This document shows, piece by piece, positions 34,138-45,158 of a DNA stretch of 64,000 nucleotides (within the stretch, counting starts at the first letter, position 1; every line of letters starts with the position of its first letter). The translations under genes and the position numbers were made by a program. This DNA comes from Allacma fusca (lineage: Eukaryota > Arthropoda > Collembola > Symphypleona > Sminthuridae): the NCBI GenBank assembly GCA_947179485.1, contig OX359245.1, positions 539,001 to 603,000 of the forward strand. Reading direction: 5' to 3'. The notes beneath the pieces were generated by a model that did no database searches, was not told where the DNA came from, and saw only the letters and a list, made by a program, of their open reading frames with translations.

Positions 34138-35073
34138 TAAGGTTCTCAACGGATCGGATATATCCGAACGGATACGGATCGGATACGGGTACGGATAGGA
34201 TAAAACTGAAGATTATCCGATCCGATATTTATCCGAACGGATCGGTTTTGTTATTCGCATCCGAAAAAAATCCCGGATAGGATCGGATACTACTACATAA
34301 AATATCCGAACGGATCGGATAGCGACCTTTTGTTTTTCGGATAATCCGACAGATATCCGAGGATATCCGCGGATAAACGAATTTTTGAAAACATGATGAC
34401 CACTCTAATAATTTCTATCTGCTGCAATCACCGACAGGACATTAGTTCGACAATTTCTCAAAACGTTTATAATTTTTTCACTTAATGTAGCTTTTGTAGC
34501 AAACCTGAAACCGAACCTTACGAATATAAGCATGCCGTCAAGTATTTATGTTATGACCAGAAATTCAGTCATATTTTGAATTTCAGCTGCTTATTCTAGA
34601 TACCTGTTCTTATAGGCTTCAAATTGTTAAAGGTTACTAATAAGTAAATATTTGAGAATATCTGATAAGCGAAAAACTCTCCATTCTTAAATTATTTATG
34701 TTAAATGTTTTGCCAAGCAAACATATATGCACGGTTTCTTCTGTCATTACAATACGTTATAAACTGACAGAATATTGTATTTAAAACTAAAAGCCAAACT
34801 CTAGGATCAATTTCAACTTTTACAATTGATTCGTGTATCCGCAGATAGGATCGGATATCCGCGGATAGGATCGGATAGCTCCTTATTCGTATCCGACGGG
34901 TTCGGATAGGATAAATACGTCATCCGAAAATTTACGGATAAGCTTCGGATAAGATTATTTTTAATCCGATGGAAGCGGATAGGATCGGATACGCTTCAGT
35001 TTTATCGGTAAAAATTCGGATCGGATAGGATACGGATAGGATAAGGGAATTATCCTATCCGTTGAGAACCTTA
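34138..35073. mobile_element. hAT-like element with CGGATA-word arms, third level of the nest
   Basis: 936 bp. Tips TAAGGTTCTCAACGG and CCGTTGAGAACCTTA are perfect 15-bp inverted repeats; target duplication TCCCCGGG at 34130-34137 and 35074-35081, taken from the GGGACG arm it landed in. Arms are arrays of GGATCGGATA and GGATAGGATC. Centre is unique AT-rich sequence without ORFs. Confidence 0.93.
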
Positions 35074-35110
35074 TCCCCGGGGACGAAATAATTGTCCCCA
35101 TGTTGTATTT

Positions 35111-35274
35111 GGGACGGGTCGGGGACAAAAAAAAATTTCCCCATTATATTCGGGACGGGACGGGGACAGAAAAAAGTTTCCCCATTATATTCGGGACGGG
35201 ACGGGGACAAAAAAAATTGTCCCCATTATATTCGGGACGGGACGGGGACAGAAAAAAATTTCCCCATTATTTTC
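35111..35274. repeat. Tandem repeat, four units of exactly 41 bp
   Basis: Units begin GGGACGGG at 35111, 35152, 35193 and 35234 (a partial fifth at 35275). Each is GGGACGGG(A/T)CGGGGACA, an A-rich run, a TCCCC block and ATTATATTC. It lies inside the left arm of the GGGACG element. The reading frames across it are low-complexity artefacts. Confidence 0.9.
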
Positions 35275-35821
35275 GGGACGGGATATGCTTTTTGGCCGTG
35301 TATATAACGGGACGGGACGAGCAAGCAAAGCAGAACAAGGATAACCTGTTCCTAATCGCATTCACCATAGCAATCAGTGCACTGGAGAATGCACAAATGA
35401 TATGCTCTTGATGATGGTAATGTACACTGTTGTGGTCCGGTTTCAGAATCAACGTTTAGTAATTCGTAATCCATTGCTTCCTTTTAGCATTACATCTTTG
35501 GGCGAATTCAGTATTTCCTTTTTCTTTAGGATTCGTTTAAATTTTGATTTTTTAGCTACGTAATCAAACCAGAATTTTAAGTACTTGTTGAAGTTTTAAA
35601 GAAATTAGTGCGAAATGCAACTTCTTTAGCCCCTTGTTTGGTTCGGCAACAGCAATGTCCCATAGAATTTTTAAAAGAGCATTTTTGAAATAATTAGGTA
35701 ATTAAAGAACTGTTGATTATTCGTTAAATAACTAAACATGGAAATGACAGATAAGAATGTACGTTGGTGGCGACATTTCCAGCAAGGAGCCCGTTTATAA
35801 ACTATTTAAACAGCAGTTTGA

Positions 35822-35967
35822 ATTATACGGTTCAGTTCGATTCAAATACTGAATCGAACTGTTCAGTTCAACAGCTGAACTGAAATGTGTTTATAATGAA
35901 TCAAACTGAACTGAACTGAACCGAATCGGAATTTTTCGGTTTTGAACTGAACTGGTCCGAGTACTGG
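35822..35967. repeat. Fragment with TTCAGTTCGA-word array
   Basis: Array of GTTCAGTTCGA and GAACTGAACTGAAC ending at CCGAGTACTGG. The right tip, read inward as CAGTACTCGG, resembles CAGTGCTCGG of the GTACCCG family. No matching left tip or target duplication was found, so it is probably truncated. It sits inside the GGGACG element. Confidence 0.5.
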
Positions 35968-36863
35968 TTGAAATATAACCGTAATTTAGGCTGCCTTAAG
36001 GAGGAATCTTGGAAATACGATTCTATAAATGTGTTTTTATGTTTTTGGTACAAATATTTCTTGTACGAATTTTTCCTTATGTTCCGATTTTCGGTATTAG
36101 AATGTCGACTACTGTTTTTAGTAATTATCGGGACGGGACAGGAATTTTGTTCACATGTCCCGACTTTCGGGACGGGACCGGGGACAACGTTTATTAAAAA
36201 TTTTGGGGACGGGACGGGGACAACGTTTTGTCCCCATGTCCCGAGTATCGGGACGGGACCTGGGACAGCTTTTTTTAACATTTTTGGGGACGGGACGGGG
36301 ACACGGCTTTTGTCACCGTGTCCCGATTGTCGGGACGGGACTGGCGACAAATGTTTTGAAAAAATATCGGGACGGGGACGGGACAGGAATTTTGTCCCCA
36401 ACAGAAGCTCTGGTCCTGCTTCGTTGAAAGATGTAGCTAGAGTAAATATTTTTCTCCCGTAGACTAACGTCAGTTTTGAATTTCTATTCGTAGCCCTGTC
36501 ATTTGTTCTCTCTGAAAGACAAAGCAGAACGAAGGACGAAGTTCTGTACGCAGTGCTGTTCCTCCGAATGAATGGATACTGAATATAAGGCGAAAAATTG
36601 TTTTATATGATTTTTTTAGTATGTACATATTAGGTGTTACACAGTTATAGGAAAACGTTAACAAAGTTAAATATGGCCAAAGATAAATGAGCTGTGAATA
36701 CCGTTATTAACTGTTTAACGGAAATAATTTTCTGCAAAGACCGTTTTAACCAAAAACTGTATTTCGAAAAACCGAAAACAAAAACAACAAAAAACAAATT
36801 CCCAAAAACGTATGACCAGCAAACGAAAACCATATTTTTCGGTTTTCCAAGTCTGCCTTAAAT

Positions 36864-38193
36864 ATTTGTGTACTTCTATGAAAACGTAAAATCAGGAAAG
36901 CAGCGTACTCTACAACATGCGTTGTTGAGTACAACACAAATTTATTATGTCATGAACCCCATTTGATATTTCACCATCCGTGCAGCCTCCTTTTTTTAAG
37001 GAGGCGTAGCAAAGTTAATGTACCGTGTACCCGGATTTACTAGTTTGTTTGGAAATATTAACTTTCGATATTTTAGAAAATACCAGTTTTTGATTTCACC
37101 TATACCTGGATGAGATATGAATATATTTTAAGTGGTTTCAAATTGAGAGCAGCTTCTAGTTACATTGTAACTTTCTCAGTTATTTCTTTTTCTGGACATT
37201 TTTAAAATCTCTTGAAGATCCATCCATAATGAGGTTGTGAGGTTAATTATAAATGAGTGAGGCACAATCAGGTTTTTCATATTCTGTTAAATGTGGCACA
37301 ATCTCAAATAAACATACACAATGACAATATGCTTGCAATCCTTTTCTCGAGTGAATTGACTGGCGCTCGATCTCTAATGGCGGATGCCATATGCATTATA
37401 TGCATCTGAGCGAAATAAAAATATTTATCTTGGTGTTAAAATTCTAAATTGCTACGAAACTGTTTGCTAGACTTTTTTACATTTTACAGCCGCATTTTTA
37501 ATTTTCATTTAACATTAAAGCAAGATTGTAAAAGTAACGCGGTGTAACTGGATTGGAATTATTTCCGGGTATCGAATGCCCATTGAATTCTGTCATATTT
37601 AAATGATAAATTAAATAATTTTTAAAAATACTTTTTAGTATTTCCTAGTTTACACCAACGCTACAAACGGAAGGTTGATTTAATTGCAAGTGTATAAACG
37701 TTTTGAACGCATTTATGTTTGCATACAATCATTTCTGACTTTTTAAAATTTATTTTCTCCCAGTTACTCAAAAAGTCTTTAGGGAGAGGGGTTTTCGTAA
37801 GAATTTTGTCGAACAAATCAAATTTTTCTAATGTATCACTAAGTTTTCAAGATTATATATGTACCTATTTTTATTTAATCAAACTATAGTTATCTTACAC
37901 TATAGAAACACGAAATTTACATTGTTTTCGCCCATTCAATCATACACTCTGAAAATAAGGTTTGCAAAAAATTAATCCGGTGTCATATTTTCGAATGGAT
38001 GGAGCCAGGACACCATACAAGGAATTTAGACCAACAATCTCAAGTAATCATTAGTAGATTGTTTCGGCATATAATGCACCTGCGGTAACGATAGAAATCA
38101 CAAATTCAAGTTCCATCTGTTCACTTATGCATATTTTAAGCTCAAATAATGAATGACAAGTGAATTGCCAAATTTATGACGAAACCTTGATTT
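36864..38193. repeat. Gene-free stretch with one relic
   Basis: About 37008-37145 is a diverged copy of 53189-53325 (both contain CCCGGATTTAC and AGTTTGTTTGGAAATATTAA). Nothing else recognised. Confidence 0.5.
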
Positions 38194-38208
38194 GATTTAC
38201 AATGAATT

Positions 38209-39008
38209 TACGTTACGAATTTCCCGTAACACAGCAAATTACATCGTTAGAGTCGAAACTGGAAGGAGCAAGGTCAGATACAGAATAATTTCGGATTTAC
38301 TTACCTTTTGGTTAAAAATACTTCTAATGGATAATTGTCGTATAGTTAAGATATAGTACAATAGGTTATTAGAGTTACACAAGGCTAACATGCTTAGTGC
38401 TAAATATAACTGGATGAAAACGCTGGAAGATATTCTCGCATATTACGGACATGCTGATGTTTTTCATCGCCAGTGTCCTCTTTATTTATGGGGAAATATT
38501 TGTAAAATTCTAAAATCAATTTCCGAGAAAGATCAAGATGCTGACCTGCACAGGATTCTCAGTTCTTCATCTAATACTTTAAACAAATTAATATACAGTC
38601 CAATGAATGTGAAACCTTATTTGAACATACATATAATTTTGGATACAAAAGGCTTATAGCCCAAATGGGAACATCTAGCCATAGATTGATGTACAGAAAA
38701 CACAATGTTACGTTTGATATGTTACCATGTCGATCATGCGGATCTCCATATGTGAATAGTCTAAACCACTTCTTATTTACGTGTAAAGAATATGTAGATG
38801 TAAGACAGAAATATGCACAAACTATGACGAATACTGACATCATAAAAACACTTCGGGCGCTAGGTGTGGGCGACCCCACCTACGTTGTAAAATTTTGTCA
38901 ATTTACTCTTGCTTGTATCAGAAAGTATACCGCTTTTTCACTTAATCACGATGGGTAAGTCCCAAGTGAACAAATAAACTGGTCCTTGATTGACCGCTTG
39001 ATGAAGAT
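38209..39008 (+). pseudogene. 5'-truncated LINE with a frameshifted ORF2 C-terminus
   Basis: An 800-bp non-LTR retrotransposon tail flanked by a 15-bp target duplication GATTTACAATGAATT at 38194-38208 and 39009-39023. Two overlapping frames (38357-38659 and about 38590-38958) encode pieces of the LINE ORF2 C-terminus, joined by a frameshift somewhere in 38590-38655. The second carries the C-terminal zinc-finger-like motif C-x2-C-x8-H-x4-C (CRSCGSPYVNSLNHFLFTC) that follows the reverse transcriptase in many arthropod LINEs. No reverse transcriptase core remains. Truncation at the 5' end and long target duplications are standard for target-primed reverse transcription. The 3' end is not poly(A) but ends TTGATTGACCGCTTGATGAA, resembling that of the ORF1-only element at 47791. 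Confidence 0.8.
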
Positions 39009-39023
39009 GATTTACAATGAATT

Positions 39024-40542
39024 ATCAAAACTTCCCTACAACGTATCCATTGCATTTCTTAAAACAAGGAAGACAATTTGCTCGAAAAATACATTTTTTG
39101 AATTCCCATGGTCCCACCTGTAAGAACTATAAGACAAAGCTTGAAAATTTAGTTAGCTCAATAATTGGTTTGCGAATTCTAATTTTACAAATTGGATTGA
39201 CTATTTGTTTCAACTTTAACAATCAGGTTTTAAGGCTTAAAAAGCTCATTCTTATATCACGCTTCAACTTTCAAATTATAATGGACTTTTTTCCCAGTAC
39301 ATATTTGAATATATTGGGATTGGAATTTGTATTTTGTAAAACAAAAACAGTCGAAATCGGATTGATATTCTTATTTGCTAATAGTATTCGTATGCTTTAT
39401 GCAATCATATTTGATGAAAATTTCTCATAAGCTGCTGAATATCAATGATTTTGATAGGATTTGTTTTCGGAGGTCATTTCCGGGTGATTGGTTAAGAGTG
39501 AGTAACTCAACTCTCAGAAAATTACAATTATTTTAATTCATTTATTGAGCTTAAGCTTTAAATCGAATCCAATATTTCAAATATCCAATTTTTAACGAAA
39601 TTATTTTCAGATGGCGTACTGATTATTTTTAATATTATATCAGAGTACAGAAACGTAAGCAGATATCGGATCCTGATTTTTTGATACATGAAAACAGCTC
39701 TAGCAGGGACTCAACTATTGTGCCTCACGTGCTGCAATCTGATAAATATTTAAACCGGCGTGGAAGTAAAAACTTTTCAAAAGTATTTGCTTTTCGACCT
39801 TATTTTTCCAATGTTTTTTTGACACTTATTTTATATTAATTGGGTTCATATTGGAGGGTGAGTGCAAATCAAGGTACAGTTTTTACAAGTTGTAATTGTT
39901 TTTGTAGCAAATTCAACGGGCTTCATAACGAGCACAATAGGAGATCATTGTGTCAAGCATTTTAGACACAGGAGGCAAAAGAGTGAAGTAATATTTATCC
40001 GCAGAATGATAAATCAGCTTTATATTACTTTGGGGAAAAAAATTAAGTAAATGAATATTAATCTTTTCCATGCTTCATTATTTATTGTATTTAATGTAAC
40101 AACACACATGTATGTACATAACACATGCATACATATTTGTGCAATTTTTGCAACCGCAAAAGGCAGTACTGGCAAATAAGTCCAGGAACTCATCTTTAGC
40201 TAAATGTCGTCCATGCGAACCTTAAGATTTCTAAAGCGGTAGTGAAGCTCTGAATATTGAAAAAACAATTCTTTCACAATAAACTTTATCCACATGGGTT
40301 CCTCAATTTTAATTGGAGTTGAAATGAAGCTGACGCTCAAGTTTTCAGTTCTAAGTAATTGAGTTTCAAATTGTATAGTTCATGATTTTAAAATTTTGAT
40401 TAAATAAACTACAATTATTATCCATTGCACTAATTGTTAGCTTTCCCCAATAATTCCAAAAGAGGTGACGGGTGACTAATCAAATATTTATTTTATTTAG
40501 TATCTCGAATAGAAATTAATTTGACAAAAAGGGGTTCTCTGC
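39024..40542. repeat. Gene-free tract of relics
   Basis: About 39150-39220 resembles 52640-52710 (both contain TTAGCTCAATAA and ATTTGTTTCAACTT). GGCGTGGAAG, a variant of the recurrent core, is at 39756. The 137-residue frame at 39017-39430 lies wholly in these relics and has no domain. Confidence 0.5.
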
Positions 40543-40832
40543 GTTGAAAGCAGTGCTCGGACTGGGTACGGGTAATACTCGAGTAAATGGGTACGGGTAC
40601 AGGTATGGGTACTACTCGGGTACAGAAGGTGCGTACTCGCAAATACGCGGGTACTACCCGGGTACTCTGGATTTTAGACAATAAAGTGGGTAAAGGTACG
40701 GGTACGGGTATGGGTACTTATTCAATGGCAATCGGGTAGTACCCAGTAGACACGGGTATCACTATGTAAAATACCTGTACCCGTGCATGCTGTACCCGAG
40801 TATTTTTGGGTACTTCAAGTATTCCTACTGGG

Positions 40833-41776
40833 CAGAGCTATGCAAAATACGTCGTCTAAGATTACAAAATACAAAATAAAATACCTGAAGTAAAATATAG
40901 CAAATACAAAATACAATGTAAAATACCTCAGGGTACATTACTAAAATACAAATAAAAATACAATACATGGTCGGTAATTTAAAACACTCAAATACAAAAT
41001 ACTGTATTTTAAATACAATACTTTTCTTAAAATACCCAAATAATGCTCACTATTCTCAGTTTATGGGACTCAAACAGCTTTAAAAATCAATATTTTAAAA
41101 ATTAATTGGATAACTAATCACTTCAAGGACGGCATATAAGGCTGGTGCAGTAACAGCCAATTCAACTTTTGTTGAATTTGTCAGTCCATTAATTATAATT
41201 ATTACGTTGACTAACGATAATCAGTTATTTTGATTGTTTATTAAGTAATGTAGATTATTATGATATTTTTAGCATCTGAGTTAGTATCTGAAAATTAAAT
41301 TGAGTGCCTTCCTCGGATCTTAAATATTGTTGTTAAAGAGGCAAAGTGGGCTAAGTGATGTACAAAAGCACAGAAGAGCATAGTATAATATTTTGCATTT
41401 TCAGTGATGATATGTAATACTGGATATGGAGAACCTTAACAAGTTTGATGTATCCAGTAAAAAGGATTCATTCCATCGTATGCTATTGCATTGCTAAAAT
41501 GGAATTCTCACAGATATTGAACATCATGCAACTACAAACAATGTCAAAGTTGTAATCATGCTGGTGAAAAGTATTTTGAGCCGAATACTTTATTTGAAAT
41601 ACATTTTCCAGGCCCTTGAAAGTAAGCAAATACAAAATACTTTTGCACTTACAGACCCTTGAAATACTAAGTACAAAATACTCGCCCACTGCTTGCTAAC
41701 TTTAAAATACAAAATACTTTGTGGTCTGAAAATACGTATTTTAAAATACTGTATTTGAAAATACTGCATAGCTCTG
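40833..41776. mobile_element. hAT-like element with AAAATAC-word arms
   Basis: 944 bp. Tips CAGAGCTATGCA and TGCATAGCTCTG are paired; target duplication CTACTGGG at 40825-40832 and 41777-41784. Arms are ACAAAATACAAAATAC arrays on the left and the same word inverted and direct on the right. Inserted in the left arm of the GTACCCG element. Confidence 0.92.
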
Positions 41777-42067
41777 CTACTGGGATGGATTACTATAGCC
41801 AAGACGTGGAGTTTGTCGTTAACCCACTTTGCTCGTATCAGTAAAAGACCCACGAGGCTTCGTTGCCTTTCTGATTACTGGTGGGTGTTGCATTTTAACG
41901 CTTTAATGATTCCTCATGAGTAGAGAATCAGTCAGATAGTATATTTTTCGACTAATACAGTGGAGCTTATCAAAGAAGAATTCAAGGGACAGGTTTATCA
42001 GATTAACTTTAATTAGCTTCATTGAAAGCGTAACATTAAAATTATTTTAGGACGTACTATGAGATAA

Positions 42068-43833
42068 CCCGCATGGAAATTGGCAGCACAATTGTGCTCA
42101 AACTAATCCCGAAAGAAAAATGTGTGCACAATTATGCACAGACAGAGTTTATAAATTTTCATGTGCACAAATGTGAACAAATTCTAAAAACATAGTTGAA
42201 CACATTAAGATGAGCACAATGCCATTGTGCTGAATTTTTAAGACCTACTAAAGATAAGTATATTCACGCAATTCTGATTGAATTAAGATGTTTTGAAACC
42301 GAACTAATTGTTTAAAATCTCAGTTAATTTCAAAACTTTCTGCCTTATCGGATATATGTAACAGTTACTTATAAAATTCATTATTCCAACATTTGTTTAA
42401 CGTTGCCCATTTCCCCAGATACTAATAAATGAGTTTCTTAGGGATATTAACATATTTTCAAACGATTGCCACAATTGCTTTATCCTTTTTGATTCACCTC
42501 ATCCTGGGTATTTTCGGACTTCCGACTCCCGAGGAAAAAATTGAATGTACAATAAAGGCGGCAATTTAATTGTAAAAATGGAAACAACGTGACTAAAATA
42601 AATAATAAAAAATTTTAAACATGGGTGAAGAGGCAATATGGTCAAGATGCCTATTCGATCAAAAACAACAGGCGGTTTACATGCAGTTTCACTAAATACC
42701 AAATTGTCTGATCCCTTCAACTTTGTAAATGTAATTTTGTCTGCGGAGATCATTTTGCTTTTTCTCGAAAACGCATCTAGACAACTTTGCCTCTTCACCG
42801 ACACCACGTGACGTGCAAGCCACAGTTCTGCCTAATATGAGCGGCGGCGCACAATTACCACCATATGCTTCCAGTGTGCGGTGTAACAGCGGAGAGCTAA
42901 ATCATGCCAGCTTGTACAGCCACCAAATATAATGTTAGCGGGAGTAGAATTTAGAAGGAAATAACGGACACGGGATGGGACTGGGACGGCGGTGTTGGTG
43001 TACGACTAATTAACTAAATTGGGGAGTAAAATACTTAATTATTGTTTTTTACGCTTACTGTAACCTTAAGTTTTTGTTAAATTAGAGTTGAGTTTACAAC
43101 TCTTGAGGCATAACATAATTGTGTATGTGCAGTGTGTAAGTAATGCAGTGAAAAGCGTTTAACTTATGTGTGTAAGTACTTAAATTGTATGTGCTGTGAA
43201 GCTTACACTGCCAGCTGTAAATATAACTATTCAAATGTTGTTAATTTGTCATTTTTGAATACTTGACAACACTATAACACCGATCATTTAAATGTTTGTT
43301 TTGCAGTTGGTGTTCCCTGAAATTATAAACCATCACTAAAATGCTACTTTTGTCTTTTTCTTATATAGGGATATATGCACCAAAGAAGGAATTGCGCCCA
43401 GGAGACAACCCTGTAGCATTGATAGAAGCCATCCCTTTTGAAGAAATTCGTGGCCTGCATCAAACAACTTAAATAAGTATTTAAATTATATTTTGGTTAA
43501 CTCCTAAGGGACAAATAATGTATCTAGAAGTTAAACCTATTAAAGAATATATTTTTTCCAGAAATTACAGAACAAAAGATTTTGTTAGAAATAATTTAAT
43601 TTCATTCTTTTATTCAGCATTTGCATTTTTACTAGTTAAGAATGTCAGAAAACAAAATTGACAGTAAAGACAATAATTTTGTGCATCTAGTTTTCTGAAC
43701 CTTGGTTTGTGCTCAAACGTTGCGCACAAACTTCAGTGCACAATTAATTGTTCACTGTACTTTGTGCACAAAAGTGGTCCTGTTTTGAACAGGGAATTTT
43801 GTGCACAATTGTGAACAGCGATTTCCATGCGGG
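42068..43833. mobile_element. Element with CCCGCATGGAAAT termini, superfamily unclear
   Basis: 1766 bp bounded by CCCGCATGGAAAT and ATTTCCATGCGGG, a perfect 13-bp inverted repeat. Subterminal regions are arrays of GCACAATTGTGCAC and related words (42085-42235 and 43685-43815), like the hAT-like set. Unlike those, the tip does not fit YARNG and the flanks (TGAGATAA, AAGTTGTG) show no 8-bp duplication. The centre may include a spliced coding exon (43369-43472). Confidence 0.65.
43369..43472 (+). CDS. Possible terminal coding exon
   Basis: A strong acceptor (TTTTGTCTTTTTCTTATATAG) is followed by 104 nt open in one frame, ending in TAA at 43470-43472. The 33 codons have protein-like, non-AT-biased composition (IYAPKKELRPGDN, then IEAIPFEEIRGLHQTT). 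An ATTAAA lies at about 43541. I do not recognise the peptide and found no upstream exon. It could be the last exon of a transposon gene carried by the CCCGCATGG element, or a host exon picked up by it. Confidence 0.3.
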
Positions 43834-43889
43834 AAGTTGTGAATAATTATGCATTTGTTAGCTTCAGATCCGTTTCTTATTGTTACAAT

Positions 43890-45158
43890 CAGGGATGGAA
43901 ATGGATTATTAATCCGGGATTAAATTAATCCCGGATTACACATTTATAAAAAATAATTAATCCCAATCCCAATCCAAGTGTTGGGGACACTTGAATATAC
44001 TCCTTAATCCTCAATCCCGGTTCAAGGCTTTCATTTTAATCTATTAGTTTAATCCAATTATTTACATGGCGACGAATTAATCCCCAATCCGAATCCAAAA
44101 CTTGGTGAATTATTTGGTCAATCCTAATCCCAAAATCCACTGCTGTCAGTAGTGTGGATTGGATTATATCTCCTGCTATGTCATTGCTACACTTTGCTCA
44201 CGTTTTTCAACATCTAGCGGTTTCATAATGAACATGTAGCTTGTGTTTGTTGACATGTTACAATTCCAAGGCTGGCGATTTCAAACAGGAATCATGCCGT
44301 TATAGTTTGTAGAAACATAAATCTGAGAAAAGAATGTGGAAGCATAGTAGGAGCTTTAAGTTTTTTGTATTACTTACGGACTAAAAAAATTTCTTTAAGT
44401 TTGCCTCAAATATGTGCATATTTTGATTACTAGTATTTCAGCTGTTTAATATAATAACTTAAATGTGTATCATAAATATGCAGGTTGGAATTGCGATTTG
44501 GCCTATATCTTCCTATTTTAAGCAAACTATTCCTGGTTCCACTCCATCCACAATAATTTACTGCGTACTAATGTCTTTGAATAAATAGGACCAACCTTGT
44601 AATTTAAACCAACTATTAGGATATTTGCGTCATCGCATTATCCCAATATGAATTACCGAATTTATGGTGTATATTTTAAGAAATGTTGACCCGTAAACCT
44701 CATTTAAATAAGATTTAAATTGGTCTACAGTATGTAGTAATCCATTAGAGATTTTTTGATTTTGTTCATCAATCCTTAATATCTGCATCTTTATTGGAAA
44801 TCCAATGAAAATTGTATTCATCAAACCTCTAATCGAATCCAAACGTTTGGAGTTTTCCCGTCAATCCCTTAATCCAATCCAGGTGATCGGAAATTTTTCC
44901 CTCAATCCCTTAATCCAATCCAGGTGATGAGAGATTTTTGCTTTAATCCTTTAATCCAATCCAGGTGATCGGAATTTTTTGCTTTAATCCGTTAATCCAA
45001 TTCAGGTGAATGGAATTTTTACCTTTAATCCGTTAATCCAATCCAAGTGATCGGAAATTTTTGCTTTAATCCGTTAATCCAATCCAAGTGATCGAAAGTT
45101 TTCACTTCAATCCATTAATCCAATCCTGCAGGTAGTCTTTGTAAATTTCCCATCCCTG
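43890..45158. mobile_element. hAT-like element with TTAATCC-word arms
   Basis: 1269 bp. Tips CAGGGATGGAAAT and ATTTCCCATCCCTG pair with one extra base; target duplication GTTACAAT at 43882-43889 and 45159-45166. Left arm is TTAATCCCAATCC words. The right arm ends with six 41-bp units (44871-45116). Unique centre about 44160-44820. Non-coding. Confidence 0.92.
44871..45116. repeat. Tandem repeat, six units of exactly 41 bp
   Basis: AATCCAATCC (one copy AATCCAATTC) starts at 44871, 44912, 44953, 44994, 45035, 45076 and 45117, a constant 41-bp step. Each unit continues AGGTGATCGGAATTTTTGC or similar, then TTTAATCCGTT. It lies in the right arm of the TTAATCC element. Confidence 0.9.

Larger units (their letters stand above)
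34077..36412. mobile_element. hAT-like element with GGGACG-word arms, second level of the nest
   Basis: Tips CAGAGCTTCTGT and ACAGAAGCTCTG, YARNG type; target duplication GTCCTGCT at 34069-34076 and 36413-36420. Arms are GGGACGGGGACG arrays. The left arm is split by the CGGATA element at 34138; after it comes a 41-bp tandem. The right arm (36128-36395) alternates GGGACGGGAC with spacers of about 30 bases. The overlapping ORFs in these arms are artefacts of the word array. Confidence 0.9.
33326..36855. mobile_element. hAT-like element with AACGGAAA-word arms, host of nested insertions
   Basis: Tips CAGACATGGAAAAC and GTTTTCCAAGTCTG match at 13 of 14 positions; target duplication CCTTAAAT at 33318-33325 and 36856-36863. 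Arms contain AACGTTATTAACCGAAAA and GGAAAAAATACGG-type words. Of its 3530 bp, 2336 belong to the GGGACG element inserted at 34077; without that and one target copy it would be about 1.19 kb. No transposase visible. Confidence 0.82.

Noticed and set aside
35092..36462. Overlapping frames of 62-166 codons on both strands
   Set aside because: They run along GGGACG word arrays; the composition is Gly/Thr/Pro/Arg low complexity and several frames overlap on opposite strands.
39017..39430. 137-codon plus-strand frame
   Set aside because: Lies in diverged dispersed repeats, has AT-driven composition rich in Ile, Leu, Phe and Lys, and no domain or splice context.
42499..42807. 102-codon minus-strand frame
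   Set aside because: No recognisable motif; no upstream signal or splice support; inside a transposable element.
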